This document shows, piece by piece, positions 10,050 through 26,088 of a stretch of DNA of 64,000 nt (position 1 is the stretch's first letter; the number at the start of each line of letters is the position of its first letter). The DNA is from Coenobita brevimanus (Eukaryota > Arthropoda > Malacostraca > Decapoda > Coenobitidae), in contig CM064690.1 in NCBI GenBank assembly GCA_032717465.1, positions 9,132,093 to 9,196,092 on the forward strand, read 5' to 3'. Position numbers and translations under genes: made by a program. A model generated the notes under the pieces. That model was not told the origin of the DNA, did not search any database, and saw only the letters and a program-made list of their open reading frames with translations.

Positions 10050-12244
10050 ACCTGTCCTGTTGCACCGGTACGGCCTATGGACCCTCGAAAGAAACGTGAA
10101 CTGTGGCACTTTGCAGCTGCGGATTGGGAGGCCCTCAGGCAGTACTTTCTTTATTTGCCTTGGAATGATTGTTGCTTCCATGGCCGGGAGCCATCTGAGT
10201 GTACATTGCGCATTACGGAGGTTATTCTCTCGGGCATGGAAGCATACATTCCGTTCTCATATCCTTTGACTAATGCATGAAAGCCACCCCTGAATCACAT
10301 CTTGCTTATGTTTCTGCCCGAAATCGTGCTAAGTCTGTTCTTTGCTCTGCTAAAAATAATTTAATCCGTACTAAATGCTCTCAACTCTCCAACTTGAATT
10401 CTTCTCGTTTCTTCTAGCACCTTGCCAGAAACCTTTCTAACAGCTTTACCTCATCATCCTTCCCTCCTCTTTTCTACTCTGCTGGCTCTGTAGCTATTTC
10501 TTCTACTGATAAAGTAGATCTCTTCACTCAGACCTTCTCCTCCAATTCCACCTTAGACGATTCCGGTGCTGTTCCTCCATCACTTCCCCCCTCTGACTTC
10601 TTCATGGCTGATATTAAAATTTCTTCAGATGATGTATTTTCCGCTATCACTGGCCTTAATACTAACAAGGCATATAGGCCTGATGGAGTCCCTCCTGTTG
10701 TCCTCAAGAACTGTGCTTCTCTGCTTACACCCTCCCTAGGTAAACTTTTTCGCCTGTCTGTCAACTTGTACCTTTCCGTTTTGGTGGAAGTTTGCTGTCA
10801 TTCAGCCAGTCCCAAAGAAGGGTGACCATTCCCAACCCTCTAATTATCGTTCTACAGCATTAACATCCTGTGTCTCAAAAGTTTTCAAGTCAATTCTTAA
10901 CAGAAAAATTTTAAAGCATCTTTCCTATCACAACCTTCTTTCTGGTCGTCAGTATGTGTTCTGTCAGGGATGCTCCACTGGTGATCTTCTCACCTACCTT
11001 TCAGACTCATGGTCATCCTCCTTTCGAGACTTTGGCGAAAGCTTTGCCATCGCACTTGACATCTCAAGGCTTTCGATCGAGTCTGGAATAAATCTTTAAT
11101 TTCCAAACTGCCATCATACAGTTTCTATCCTTTTATCTGTGCCTTTATCTATAGCTTCCTTTCTGGCCGTTCTATAGCGGCTGTTGTAGACGGCCATCGT
11201 TCTTCTTCTAGATATATCAACAGTGGTGTTCCTTAGGGCTCTGTCCTATCACTGACTCTCTTCCTTTTATTCATCAATGACCTTCTAAGCTGTACATCTA
11301 ACCCTATCCACTCATACGCTGATGACACCACCCTTCACCTTTCCATTCGGTTCCTGCAACGTCCATCTCAGCAGTTACTTCAACAAACAAGGGATGAGGC
11401 TATGGCAAACCTAATATCTGACTTGGCTCGTATCTCTGACTGGGGTAAAGATAGTCTTGTTGTTTTTAATGCATCAAAGACTCAGTTTTTACACCTATCA
11501 ACCCGACACAATGTTCCACAGGAGTATCCCCTAATGTTTAATAATATCCAGCTCAATCCTGCATCATCCTTGAACATGCTTGGGGTTTCATTCACTAGGG
11601 ACTTATCTTGGTAAGATCATATTGCATCTCTGGTAAAATCTGCTTCCATGAGATTAGGTGTGCTAAGCCGACTCCGTACCTTCTTTACCTCTGCACAGTT
11701 GTTTACTTTATACACGAGTTTTATTCGCCCCTGTTTAGAGTACAACTCTTATGTGTGGGGAGGCTCTCCACATACAGCTCTTCTCAATAGGGTGGAGTCA
11801 ATGGCCTTTTGTCTCTCCTTCTCTTACTGCCTCCCTTCAACCTCTGTCTCTTCGCCGCACTGTTTCATCTATATCTATATCGCTACTTCAATGGTCGCTG
11901 CTCCTCTGAACTGTCTGCTTGCATCCCTCCACCTTTATGACTGGCGCGCAGCGCCCGTCTAGCAACAAACTCTCATTCATTTTCTGTCCAACTCTCTAAT
12001 GCAGGAGTTAACCGTTACTCCCAGACCTTCGTTTATGCAACAGGTCAACTCTGGAACTGTCTCCCTCCGTCTGTATTTCCTACTTCGTATGCTTTCCAGT
12101 CTTTCAAACGCAGTGTGTCCGGGCATCTCGAAATGAACGTATCTTGAATTTGGCTCTGTTTTGTTTTGTTTTTGTTTTTTCTTGGAAGGAACGGTTTGCC
12201 GGCCTCTGGCCTTCGGTTCTTTCTTTTTTGCATTAAAAAAAAAT
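10050..12244 (+). mobile_element. jockey-like LINE, 5'-truncated and decayed (copy B)
   Basis: The coding remnant starts at the endonuclease-RT linker ([20 protein letters not shown]) and runs through the RT. The fingers region reads AYRPDGVPPVVLKNC. The catalytic YADD is at about 11318-11330 in HSYADDTTLHLSIRF, and the thumb reads NASKTQFLHLSTRHN. The post-RT segment ends near 12130, followed by a T-rich 3' UTR and an A tail at about 12235-12244. Compared with copy C, about 75 bp are missing near 10282, and several stops and frameshifts break the frame. The domain order endonuclease-RT is that of jockey/CR1-type LINEs. This copy is dead. Confidence 0.85.
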
Positions 12245-12255
12245 GTTTGACGTAC

Positions 12256-12292
12256 ATTTCCAGACTTTAAGTCTTTCTTAAAGTCTGGAAAT
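12256..12292. repeat. perfect 16-bp hairpin
   Basis: ATTTCCAGACTTTAAG at 12256-12271 is followed after five bases by its exact reverse complement at 12277-12292. It lies directly after the A tail of LINE copy B. No function is evident. Confidence 0.85.
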
Positions 12293-12499
12293 TTATCTGC
12301 GTCGTGCCATCCTTTTTGGCCCATTAGGAGCGTAGGGGCCCAGGACTAAGCTGCTCAGTCCTGTCATTTAAGGCAGGGGTGACCAGTGTCTCGTCCCTGA
12401 GTGTCATTATGAGCGATGAGCCCTAGCTAGCCCTTGGATGTAAACTCTTATTGCCGCATCCGTCCCGTTAGAGCGCCTTAACCCACAGCACCACCCAGC

Positions 12500-13447
12500 G
12501 TAATAAACTGTTTCGTGGGTTACAGGAATCCATCTGACTTATCACTCAGTGAGGAGTCGCCTGAAGGTACCATTACTGTACAGTAGGCTACACTGAGTGA
12601 GTGAATGGCTGGCATAAAGAATCATAATGAAAATGGATTTTTCGATCTGAGAATGTTTTATTATTTTTATTATTATTATTATTCTGTTATCCTTGAAGTA
12701 TGGGTGGCATAGGAAACCCCGTTTGACCTCTTTCTCAGTAACTTATTTTGCACATCACACTTCGTTATTTTCTGGTAGATCACTGGAGGCAACTGTGTCC
12801 ATACTATAAATATAATGAAACCTATTGCCAAGGCGTAATTCTGTTAATAAATGGAAAAAGAAAAATTATCACCAAGCTTTAGAAGTATCTTAGAATACAG
12901 GCCCAAGATTCCTGGCCAAGATTCCTGCTAAGTACGCAGGCGAATTTTAAAAACCGATTAGTTTCCAATAACATCACAAGACTTTCAATGGGATTATGTG
13001 TAATTTATTGTTGCATTAATCATTATACTTGTTTCCCACCAGCATAGAAAAGAAAGAGTGATATTGAATAATGAACATTACTGGTGAGATGTAGCGGCAG
13101 CCAGAGCATCGATATTTAAAAGTGACCAGGTTGAAGAGGTAGGCTGTGTGGTTGATCAGAGCTGCTAAGAACACTAAGGATCCTACACACATTCAGTCCG
13201 TATTTTACAGGTTCTGATGGGCAGCGCATCTGTAGGGTTAAGATACACCAAATTCTGTTGAAGAAGTGACCCTCCCCAAATCAATTCTTCATGTATGGTT
13301 ACAAATGTGAAACTGTAGAGTGAAAAGTGACGAGAGGAACACGATCTACTATGTCAGCCCTGAAAAATACTGCATCCTGGGTGAATCCTAATGTATTATT
13401 ATATAAACAGGGTACACTAAGCAGCCGGTCGCGTAGCAGAGGCATGA
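12500..13447. other. unassigned DNA
   Basis: Apart from a short ATT triplet run near 12665-12690, no coding signal, repeat structure or RNA gene was recognised. Confidence 0.4.
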
Positions 13448-13464
13448 AATCTCTCTCTCTCTCT

Positions 13465-13504
<40 letters not shown>
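13448..13504. repeat. (CT)n microsatellite
   Basis: About 57 bp of CT repeats are interrupted by a C run at 13465-13474. Confidence 0.95.
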
Positions 13505-13508
<4 letters not shown>

Positions 13509-13696
13509 GGCGCCTTCACCACCTGAGCTCTCCACCCTCCAGTTGAAGGCTTCTGTTTCGCTGAATTTCAGTATCAACAACTATAATAAATCTACCTGAA
13601 TGGTCGTACTGGAGTCTGCGCCCATACCGCCAGTGGTAGAGGAAGGAAGAGTTGCCAGGGAGATAAGGATGCTTTTTATGTATTATGTGTTAAGTA

Positions 13697-13698
<2 letters not shown>

Positions 13699-13781
<83 letters not shown>

Positions 13782-13900
13782 GTGGAGAGAGAGAGAGATA
13801 AACATATACATGTACTGTATGTTTATCCATATAGATACATACACATTTTAGAGAGAGTGAGAGAGAGAGAGAATGTATATATATCCATATAGATACACAC

Positions 13901-13962
<62 letters not shown>
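13699..13962. repeat. two (TA)n arrays around a GA-rich spacer
   Basis: TA arrays at 13699-13780 and 13903-13962 flank 120 bp. That spacer contains two GA runs and two copies of ATCCATATAGATACA (near 13825 and 13883), which suggests that the spacer itself arose by duplication. Confidence 0.9.
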
Positions 13963-13965
<3 letters not shown>

Positions 13966-14360
13966 GCTTCTGTGGTACAGTGGTAGAGTGTGCGTTTCGT
14001 ACACGGGTGAGCCAGGGTTCGCGCCCCGCCAGGGTAATAAACTTTGGGAGTGTTCACCCGTCCACGTACTGCACTGGCGGACACCAGGGGTGCTGTGGTT
14101 GAACCAGTGTTTCTTTCTGTAAAGTATGCTTCCACCCAGTCGGCTTGCGCGGGCCGATTACACTTGGTTCACAGACTACACACACATCCAAAGCCACTCC
14201 AACACTACATTTACACTAACAAGCACTTCTCACCCTACATACAATCTCTACTAGACAGCCTAAGCCCTAAGCCACTTGGTAGAGATTCATTGGCTGTATC
14301 GTCCCGACTTCGGTCCAGATAGGCCGGTCCTGCAGTGGATACTCAAACGGCTGATGATGA
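13963..14360 (+). mobile_element. tRNA-derived SINE (family 2)
   Basis: The head contains TGGTACAGTGGTAGAGTG, matching a Pol III A box. About 35 bp later, GGTTCGCGCCCC matches a B box, as in a tRNA-like promoter. The body is unrelated to SINE family 1 and ends in a GATGAT then TA simple-repeat tail. It is too long and lacks a tRNA 3' half, so it is not a tRNA gene. It lies between a TA array and the 3' end of LINE copy C. Confidence 0.6.
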
Positions 14361-14379
14361 TATATATATATATATATAT

Positions 14380-17622
<3,243 letters not shown>

Positions 17623-17802
17623 TTACACACCATTCAGGCTCTTGGAGTCCTGGTACCACTTCGCAGGCCTAACAGTCTCCCTGCGTTTTCTTGATGGAGG
17701 ACCAATATTTATACAAAATACCGGGATTATTACAGCACATAAATAGATAAAGATGGGGAAATTGAAACAACTAAAGACAGAAGACATATTTGGATCCGCC
17801 AT
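17623..17802 (-). CDS. possible small membrane-protein ORF or first exon
   Basis: An ATG in a strong Kozak-like context (AAGATGGCGGATCC) at 17802 opens a 59-codon frame. It starts MADPNMSSVF, followed by one hydrophobic segment (FPIFIYLCAVIIPVF, residues about 15-29). A basic stretch SRKRRETVRP and a tail YQDSKSLNGV come before TAA at 17623-17625. A GT at the end (AATG then GTGTGT) could instead be a splice donor. The context is non-repetitive. No homologue is recognised, and chance cannot be excluded. Confidence 0.3.
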   Translation of the reverse strand: MADPNMSSVFSCFNFPIFIYLCAVIIPVFCINIGPPSRKRRETVRPAKWYQDSKSLNGV

Positions 17803-18689
17803 CTTATTTGTGTTTGTAAATGTAGGACAAACATATAGACTGATCGACACATCTAAAACAACCCTTACTATACTCTGTCCTCCTTAATTTGCCCTAACAC
17901 CATTGAGTTTTAACAAAGGATTAACACTAGAATATGGTGCCCATCACGAGAACTTGCTTTAGTGAAAATGCAGAGCCGTTCTCTTATCTTAGTCTGGCAG
18001 TGAAGTACAGGAAATAAGCTGCAAAATATCGAAAATATCCTCTAAGTTAAGGCGAACCAACTATAACACAATAACACCAAATCTGAACAGGCAGACCCTC
18101 CGCCATGTTGTAGCATCTGCATTGATACCATAGCTGCAGAAGTGAATGTGACGTATTCTGCCAAGAATATTACAGTATTGACTGTGGGTTTTAGTGTCCA
18201 AAAGGCAGGTGACTTGTGAGGGTTGCAATGGGTCAGTTTTCTGCTGGTGTGTCGTAGGTGAAAGTTGTAGGTAAACTAATGAATCTCGGGAACGTAACTG
18301 TCATCCTTTATCCAGAAAAAAAAAATGTCAAATTGTAACCTGTCCCTACTTAAGGTGACGGAGTTACCCCTTGCAGTACAATGAAGTCTTTTAGTAGTTC
18401 GTTTTTCTGCTTCCAGATGATTATATTCATCCAGGAGAAAGTGTTTGAATTACTAGTTTAGGTGAGGCCTTCATTAATGTCTTCCTTAAAAAGATGGTCT
18501 CTCATACGCAATGAATTTATCTGGTAGGATCAAGAGCAGAGTTAGAAGGACTGAAGAAATTTGTGCATTTAGCAAATAATTAAAATACCTAAGTTGAAGA
18601 AGAAATATAATAAGAAAGAGTAACACGTGAAATAAATGACGGGACAAAAGAAAGCAAAGGACTACAAAGGTCACATGGCGATGGCATGA
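17803..18689. other. unassigned DNA
   Basis: This stretch holds no recognisable gene, element or tandem repeat. Confidence 0.4.
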
Positions 18690-19450
18690 GAAAATATGAG
18701 AGAGAGTTTGTGGTGTGGTGGTGAGAGGGGGCAGTTTAATTGTGCAGTAGTGTGGAGATGTGGCGATGTGTTGTGATGGTGTAATAGAGATAGTGTAGTA
18801 GTGTGAAAGAAATAGTGGTGTAGCGATGCGGTGGTGTGGGAGGGGTAGTGTGGTGGTATGCAAGAGTTATGGTGGCGTGGTGGTGTGGGTGTGGTGGTAT
18901 GATAGGGGTAGTGTGGTGGTGTGAAAGAGTTATGATGGCGTGGTGGTGTGGGTGTCGAGGTGTGATAGGGGTAGAAGGTGGTGTGAAAGAGTTATGGTGG
19001 CGTGGTGATGTGGGTGTGGTGGTGTGAGAGGGGTAGTGTGTTTGTGAGGAAGGGGTAGTGTGGTGGTGGTGAGAAAATATTATTGTGGCGTGTTGGTGCT
19101 GATGTGGTGGTGTGTGAGGGGTACTGTGGTGGTGTGGCAGAGTTATGGTGGTGTGGTGGTTTGGGTGTTGGGTGTGAGAGTAGTGTGCCTGTGTGGAAGG
19201 GATGGTGATGGGTGTCGGGGTGTGAAAGGGGTTCTGTGGTGGGGTGGGATGGGTAGTGTTGTGGTGTGAGATAGTGTTTTGGCATGAGAATGGTGGTATG
19301 AAATGAACAGCTCTCCCACACAATCGTGCGATTGTGTGGGAGAGCTAGTGTGGCAGTGTGAATGACATGGTGTGATGGTGTGTTAGAGATAGTGGGGAGG
19401 TTTGGTGGTGTGAGAGAGATAGTGTGCTGGTGTGAGAGAGGCTGGGCAGT
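18690..19450. repeat. GT-rich minisatellite, about 62-bp units
   Basis: The block GAGTTATGGTGGCGTGGTGG recurs with small changes at 18864, 18927 and 18989, a period of 62-63 bp. Shorter GGTGTGAGAGGGGTAGTGTG blocks fill the rest. Long minus-strand frames rich in His, Pro and Thr are by-products of this composition. Confidence 0.9.
19309..19346. repeat. 18-bp-arm palindrome inside the minisatellite
   Basis: AGCTCTCCCACACAATCG at 19309-19326 is followed, after only TG, by its exact reverse complement at 19329-19346. The repeat keeps the same GT-rich strand on both sides, so this is not a simple inversion of the array. Confidence 0.9.
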
Positions 19451-20130
19451 GTGAGGCGCACAATGGGTGGTAATCTCGCCAGCTTACAGGTGACTTTCTA
19501 GCTCCTCTTCTCTAGCGATATACTTTACATAGTACAGCCCAGTATTTTCTTGTACGCCTCTTACAGCTTTTCAGTATCACATAGCTGGCATAAGTAACAA
19601 CGTATGATTATTACTAATGCGCAGCGTTCAGAAATAAACTCCTATGCAAGAAGTGCTATACAACCAATTAAGACAGGAAAATACAGCACAAAAGGCTATT
19701 ATCCGTGGGCCTGGACTTACCTCGGCACAAACCGTGGGAAGGAAATAAGGGTATATGGTAACACTAACCAGTGTTGATACACAAGCACGATTTTACCCAA
19801 GATCTGGGGAATACGCTGAACACTAGGGAAATTTGCACTCATTTGGGGGAATTTTGACGAGTGAGAACATTCATGTAATAATATCAACAACGGTTTCATT
19901 AATATCATTCAAAAGTATACTGAGCTGTTGTGTGTAGAGTAAAAAGCACAGGAAGATGTACTACGAAATTTCCAGAGTTATATAGAATACTACTGTAAGG
20001 ATATATTATGATCATCCAACATATTTTAAAAGTTAGCCCCGATCGTACACAAGTAAAATAGAAGTTATTTGAGGTCGTCTTTACCGCTGAATTATGTGCA
20101 TTTCAATTTAGATAATTCGCAACATGGTAA
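19451..20130. other. unassigned DNA
   Basis: This is AT-rich, non-repetitive sequence between the minisatellite and an RTE-like LINE fragment. Nothing in it could be assigned. Confidence 0.4.
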
Positions 20131-20957
20131 GGTCCCTGTACTGTTGTTTTCAGATGATACTGTATTGTTGAGTGAAGACGAAGGGGAGCTGCAAGGCTTG
20201 GTGGATGAGTTTGGGAGAGTGTGTAAGAAACGGAATCTAAAGGTGAATGTAGGGAAGAGTAAAGTGATGGTCTTTGAGAGAGGTGAAGTCAGTGAATGTA
20301 CAGCGAGGTTGGATGGTGAGGAATTGGAAAATGTGAGTACGTTTAAGTACTTGGGTAGTGTGATGAGTAAGGATGGAGGTTTGGAGAGTGAAGTGCTTGA
20401 AAGGGTACAACAAGGTAGAAAGGTTGCTGGTTCTTTGAAAGCTGTGATAAGAAACAGGGAAGTGAGCATGGAAGTGAAAAAGTTACTACATGACAGTATT
20501 GTGATACCAACTCTAACGTATGGAAGTGAAGCTTGGACGTTGTTGGAAGGACACAAGTCAAGAGTGAGAGCAGTGGAAATGAGTTATTTAAGAGGAGCCT
20601 GTGGAGTCACATGGAGAGACTGGCTGACGAATGAGGATATAAAGGAGCGTTGTGGTGTGGATGTGGATGTGATAGGAAACGTTATGAGGAACACGCTGAG
20701 GTGGTTTGGCCATGTGGAGAGGATGGAGGGTGAAAGACTGACGAAGAGAGTGTATGTGAGTGGGGTGGAGGGGGGAAGAGGGAGGGGGAGGCCGAGGATG
20801 AGATGTAGGGATGGAGTGGAGAGGTATATGAGAGAGGGGGGTGTGAGTTGGGAGCAGGGGAGTGAAATGGCTGGGGACAGGGCGACTTGGAGGCTATTTG
20901 TTTGTGGCCACCCCAAACGGGATTGAGGCGTCTGGCAATAGATAGATAGATAGATAG
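20131..20957 (+). mobile_element. RTE-like LINE, 3' fragment (copy R1)
   Basis: An intact C-terminal frame ends at 20926. It covers the end of the RT palm (LLFSDDTVLLSEDEGELQGL), the thumb (NVSTFKYLGSVMSKDG) and the tail motifs YLRGACGVTWRDWLTNEDI and NTLRWFGHVERMEGERL. The 3' end is a short ATAG repeat (20938-20957). The catalytic motif reads FSDD where related copies have FADD or CADD, so even this frame is mutated. The 5' part is lost. The clade name RTE is inferred from the short 3' end made of microsatellite and the C-terminal motif. Confidence 0.85.
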
Positions 20958-22441
20958 TAAGCTGCACTAGGGAGGTCTGGAGCTTTGTAAGGATTCCAGG
21001 GTAGTCTTGTTAATAATGCCTTGGTTCCTGGTCTCGCAAACACCAAAGCAAAGGTGACTATTAAAGTGGAAACAGAGGTGTGACGGTTTTGTTGTTTGGC
21101 ATCATAACAAAAGCCAGTGACTAAGGAACCAGCCTTAAGATATGTGCAGTTGTGGAAAAAAAAAAATCGTTCCACTTTTTAGGCGAAAATTTACGGAACC
21201 GGTGTATAATATTGTGATAAGCTTGTTGGGTTCGGAAGACCGCTTCATAAGGTTTGGAAAGTCATTGCTCAGTGTATAGTTATTTATTGTTATGGAGTGG
21301 ATCAGTGTTTATGTCTGGGACCGAACACTGGTGGGCAGCAGTTTGTGTTCAGCCTCTAATCCTGCCCCTGGTTGGATGGAAATCGTAGCCAGGGTTGTAC
21401 AGCGAACCAGGACCTGTTGTTCAGTGTTAAGGTGGTAGTTGGCGGCTTTGCTGGACCACAGGAACAGCAATTGGTGATGACGCTGTTTATCCTGCAGTCT
21501 AGAAAACCTTCCAACTACCAACACCAGGTGTTAACGTTTGGTATGAAGTTTTGCTACTACTTCCATTCATCCAGGGACATAGGGGTAGAGGGTGAGCAGA
21601 AACCATGGCTAACGAGTGTACACTTTTATACCCAATAAAGCAAAAGATATTAGTACTTGCCGCGTTGTCAGACGCCACTGTGTCGTGGCCAGCTGCCCGG
21701 CGCTTCTACTTATTCTCCATAGGTAACAATTGATGTTGCTTTGTAGCCCCCTAGCCTTGGCCAGCTGCCAGGCATCTGTGATTACTCTAAATAGGTAACC
21801 ACCATTGTTGAGTTACAGCTCCAAGCCATAGTCATTTGCCAGGCATAGGTAAGCCAAAGAGAAATTTACAAGTGGTACCACAATAGCTTCGCTGATAGAG
21901 GTCTCGGGTCGGACAAGAACGTAAACTAATTCACCAGGGCTGGAGCTAAAAAAAAATGGACAGAGATTTTTGGGTGAGGGAGCATCTCTAGGCAATGCAC
22001 ACTGACTTCACGCGGTGGTTTACGTCTGCCTTACCACATCACTATCGAAGCCCAGTTCACTTATACCATTCCACCCACCCCATACATTTCCTATTTCACA
22101 TCAAATTTGTTAATGAAATTTGTGAGTTACACCATTCCAACGCCATTGCCTCTCCACCAACAGCGCTCGTCTTCACAGGTGCACTTGTGTATCCATGCTC
22201 CACCACCTACCACCATGAAAACCCATCCAAGTTCCAATACATTTCCTCCCAACCCATCTATTTTTTACTCCCCCACCTCTGAGTTACGCCTGACCAACTT
22301 ACTTGCAGCACTCACTTTAACGGGCCATCCTCCTCCACAGCAAACCTCACCCCCCTTCACCCTGCAGCCCATCTTGTCCAGTCCTCCCCACTCACCTCTC
22401 TGTGTACATTTGCTGACCCGTTTTTTGTCCAGGCCACCGAT

Positions 22442-22445
<4 letters not shown>
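20958..22445. other. unassigned DNA with a short tandem repeat
   Basis: Two to three copies of a 71-73-bp unit beginning GGCCAGCTGCC lie at about 21688, 21759 and 21830. Otherwise there is no supported feature. Confidence 0.45.
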
Positions 22446-23030
<585 letters not shown>

Positions 23031-23071
23031 CGCCCTGGCTAAAACACTTCCAATCACTTTTTTTTTTTTTT

Positions 23072-23624
23072 TACTTTTGAACTTTTTCGTCCCTTTTTCT
23101 GTTTGTTTTTTCTGGTCCTTGTGGGCGAGTGTGGCAGCCGGCCTGTCCATTACAATACAGATGAAGGATAATGAAGGATATACCGAACTCGGCATAGTTT
23201 CACTGTCTTTGTGTTATTGTCCTTTCTTTGTCACTACGTTCTTTTATCCATGGCTGCACTCTGCCTTCCTACAACTCGACATATCAAGACCAGTTCTTTA
23301 TTGTTGGTGATCTTAATCTATCAGTAGGATACATGCCGTGGCCCTTTGTCTCATATTGCAATTCCACCCATTACTACCAACCGCTCATTGCCAACATTAA
23401 CGATAGTAATTAACAGAGGATAACATTTTCCCACAGAAAGAAGAAATATTGTTAACTGATACAACGTAAAAGTTGATGAATAGGAAAATAGAATAAAAAC
23501 AGATAGATACATCGATCGACAGATTGAAAAATAAACAGGTAGATAGACAGGAAAGTGAAAGGTCGCGAAAGAAGGGGAAAGGGAGAGAAATGCGAGAAAA
23601 TTCCATTTGGAAAGGCGGAGGAGG
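23072..23624. other. unassigned DNA before the minisatellite
   Basis: Short GATA-like runs occur near 23500-23550. No gene is supported. Confidence 0.35.
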
Positions 23625-24935
23625 CAAGGTATGGGATGGGGCCGGGATGGTGAGACGGGATTGTGAAGCAGGGCAGCTGAGGCAGGGGTAAGGTAGGGGG
23701 TGAGGCATGGGTGCTGAGTTAGGGAACGTTAGACAGGAGGGGTGAGGTAGGGGAGGTGAGGCTGGCGAAGTGAGGGAGAGTGGTGAGGCAGGGGAGATGA
23801 GGAAGGGAAAGTGAGGTAAGGCGAATGAGGCAGGGGAAGTAAGGCAGGAAGTGAGGCAAGGGAAGCGAGATAGGAGAGATGTGGAAGGCAGAGGGTGAGA
23901 GAGGGTTTGAAGCAGGGGAAGTGAGGCAAGGTTGGTGGAGCAAAGGTAGTGAGGCAGGAAATAAGGCAGGGGAAGTGAAACAGGGTTGGTGAGTGCAGGG
24001 ATGGTGAGGCAGGGAACTGGTGCAGGGAAGGTGACGCAAGGAATGAGGCAGGGAGAGAGTCGGGCGAGGTGAGACAGGGGTGGTGAGGCAGGGAATGAAT
24101 CAGGGAAGGTGCGACAGGGGTGGTGAAGCAGGGGCCGCAAGGCAGGAGAGGTAAGGCAGGAGTGGTAAGACAGGGATGATGAGGCAGGGGCGATGAGGGT
24201 GATGAGGCAGGGGTGATGCGGCAAGGAAGGCGAAGCAGGGGTGGTGAGGCAAGGAAGGCGAGGCAGGAATGGTGCGACAGGGGTGATGCGGCAAGGAAAG
24301 TGGAGCGGTGAAAGTGAGCAAGGGTGGTAAGGTGGAGGTGGTGAGGCAGGGGTGGTGAGGTAGTAACGGTAAGGTACGGGAGGTAAGGCAGTAGTGGTGG
24401 GGCAGAAGTGGTGAGGCACGGATGGTGAGGTTGGGATGGTAAGGCAGGAGTGGTAAGGCGGGAGTGAGAAGGCAGGGGTGGTGAGGAACGGGTGGTGAAG
24501 CAAGGATTTTGAGGCTGGGGTTGTAAGGCAAGGAAAGTGAGCCAGAGAGGAGGAGACAGGGATGGCGAGGCAGGGATGGTTAGACACGAGTGGTAAGGCA
24601 AGGAAACGAGGCAGGGAGGGTGAGGCAGGGGTGATGAGACAGGGGTGGTGAAATAGTGAACGTGTGCAAAGGGTGGTGAAACAAGGATGGTGGGGCAAGG
24701 GAGGCGGAACAGGGAGGGTAAGACAGGGATGGTGAGACAGGGGTGGTGAAGCAGGGGTGGTGAGGCACGGACGGTGAGACAGGAGGATAGGCTGGGGTAG
24801 TGCCACAGTGGAAGAGGCAGAGTAGGTAAGGCAAGGGGTGAGAAAGGGGAGGTGAGGCAAGGGAGATGAAGGAGAGGAGAGGAGGCAAGAGAGGTGAGGA
24901 AGAAGAGGTGAGTCAGGGGTGAGGCAGGGTAAGTA
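23625..24935. repeat. 1.3-kb purine-rich minisatellite (GGTGAGGCAGGGGT type)
   Basis: Degenerate units of about 21 bp (often read as 42-bp pairs) such as GGCAGGGGTGGTGAGGCAGG fill the segment. Because unit lengths are mostly multiples of three, the minus strand stays open for 487 codons of Pro, His, Leu, Thr and Cys repeats. That frame continues into unique sequence, has no other coding feature, and is treated as a by-product. Confidence 0.9.
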
Positions 24936-25049
24936 ATGGTCGTAGGTCAGGAAGGGGGGTAAGAAGTATCAGGTTCTGTGTTTACTTGCTGATCACAGGA
25001 CTAATGGTGTCAACATGGTCTTCTGTTTTTTGCTTCGGTGTGCCATTAG

Positions 25050-25053
<4 letters not shown>

Positions 25054-25132
<79 letters not shown>

Positions 25133-25382
25133 TGGTTCAACCTCTTCCTCGATGAATACGTTAATCATGCAGAGATAGTACATTTTTAAATTGTACATGA
25201 CCGACCAATAGTCCTTTTTCACAGCCACTAATCTCCGTCAGATTCAGATGCAATTAGTAATGTATGTGCGGGTTGGGGAGAATTGCAGTTACCTTCACTA
25301 GTTGGAAGGCTCGAATATGTTATCGGATTATTGGTCACTCTTCTGAGGCTTTGATTGATTTTGTTTGTTGCACTTCCTTCCG

Positions 25383-25441
<59 letters not shown>
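25054..25441. repeat. (GT)n and (CT)n microsatellites
   Basis: A GT array of about 78 bp (25054-25131) and a CT array of about 56 bp (25386-25441) are separated by unassigned DNA. Confidence 0.95.
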
Positions 25442-25445
<4 letters not shown>

Positions 25446-25689
25446 TAAATGATGATCCCATAAACACCTACGAACAGTATCATATACTGTATATACATTT
25501 TTTTTTTTACTCAAGTATGAAACTCATAGAAAATATTCTGAAAACTATGTTGGGGTCCGAAGATGATACTGCATTACGAGGGTCATTGTTTTTATTAATC
25601 ATCCTAATGAAACGAATCAGTAGTTACTGAATGCCAGCAATCAGACAGATATCTTTTCTAGAGAGCCACGACAAATAGTAAAACTAGAA

Positions 25690-26004
25690 AGTACTCAGAG
25701 AGCGCATACCTCCGCAAATGCAGGATCTGAATCCGAATCCATCCCAAAATATAATAAATTCTTTCTTGGCCCCTGGCCCACCCTTCCACAAAGTTTTGTC
25801 TATAATCATTGAGAAATTTTATTGTGCGGGATACAAAGGATCCAGATCCGGATCCGACAGAAAATTTAATAAACTCTTGTTCATGGCCCTCCCTTCCACA
25901 AAATTTCGTTGAAATTCATAGAGAACTTTTGGAGATATGGACAAAGAAACAAAGAAACACTGGTGAATACATAACCTCTTCCAACTTTGTTGGTGGAGGT
26001 AAAA
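25690..26004 (+). mobile_element. dispersed repeat family X, copy 2
   Basis: It starts ACTCAGAGAGCGCATACCTC and ends ACATAACCTCTTCCAACTTT then GGTGGAGG. Inside, a block of about 115 bp containing CCCTTCCACAAA is repeated twice in tandem (about 25731 and 25845). The same start (CACTCAGTGGAGCGCAT) and an internal duplication recur at 28952-29338, and the same end occurs inverted at 8090. There is no coding capacity. The family is recurrent here but its class is unknown to me. Confidence 0.6.
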
Positions 26005-26088
26005 ATGCAACAACAACAACAACAAAAACAACAACAATTACCACTACTACTACTACTACTACTACTGCTACTACTACTACTAATAATT
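26005..26088. repeat. AAC and TAC triplet repeats
   Basis: CAACAACAAC at about 26008-26035 is followed by TAC repeats to about 26085. They directly follow the end of family X copy 2. Confidence 0.9.

Noticed and set aside
12320..12445. Similarity of GGACTAAGCTGCTCAGTCCTG to GGACTAGGCTGCTCTGTC at 44916
   Set aside because: The match is real but short. It may be a LINE 5' end next to copy B, but no endonuclease follows, so no separate element is called.
13963..14035. A true tRNA gene
   Set aside because: It has A- and B-box-like promoters, but pairing of the stems is poor and the sequence continues into a SINE body with a simple-repeat tail.
23397..24860. 487-codon minus-strand frame rich in Pro, His, Leu and Thr
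   Set aside because: It lies on a purine-rich minisatellite whose units are near multiples of three. All frames there are long and repetitive, with no domain or splice signal.
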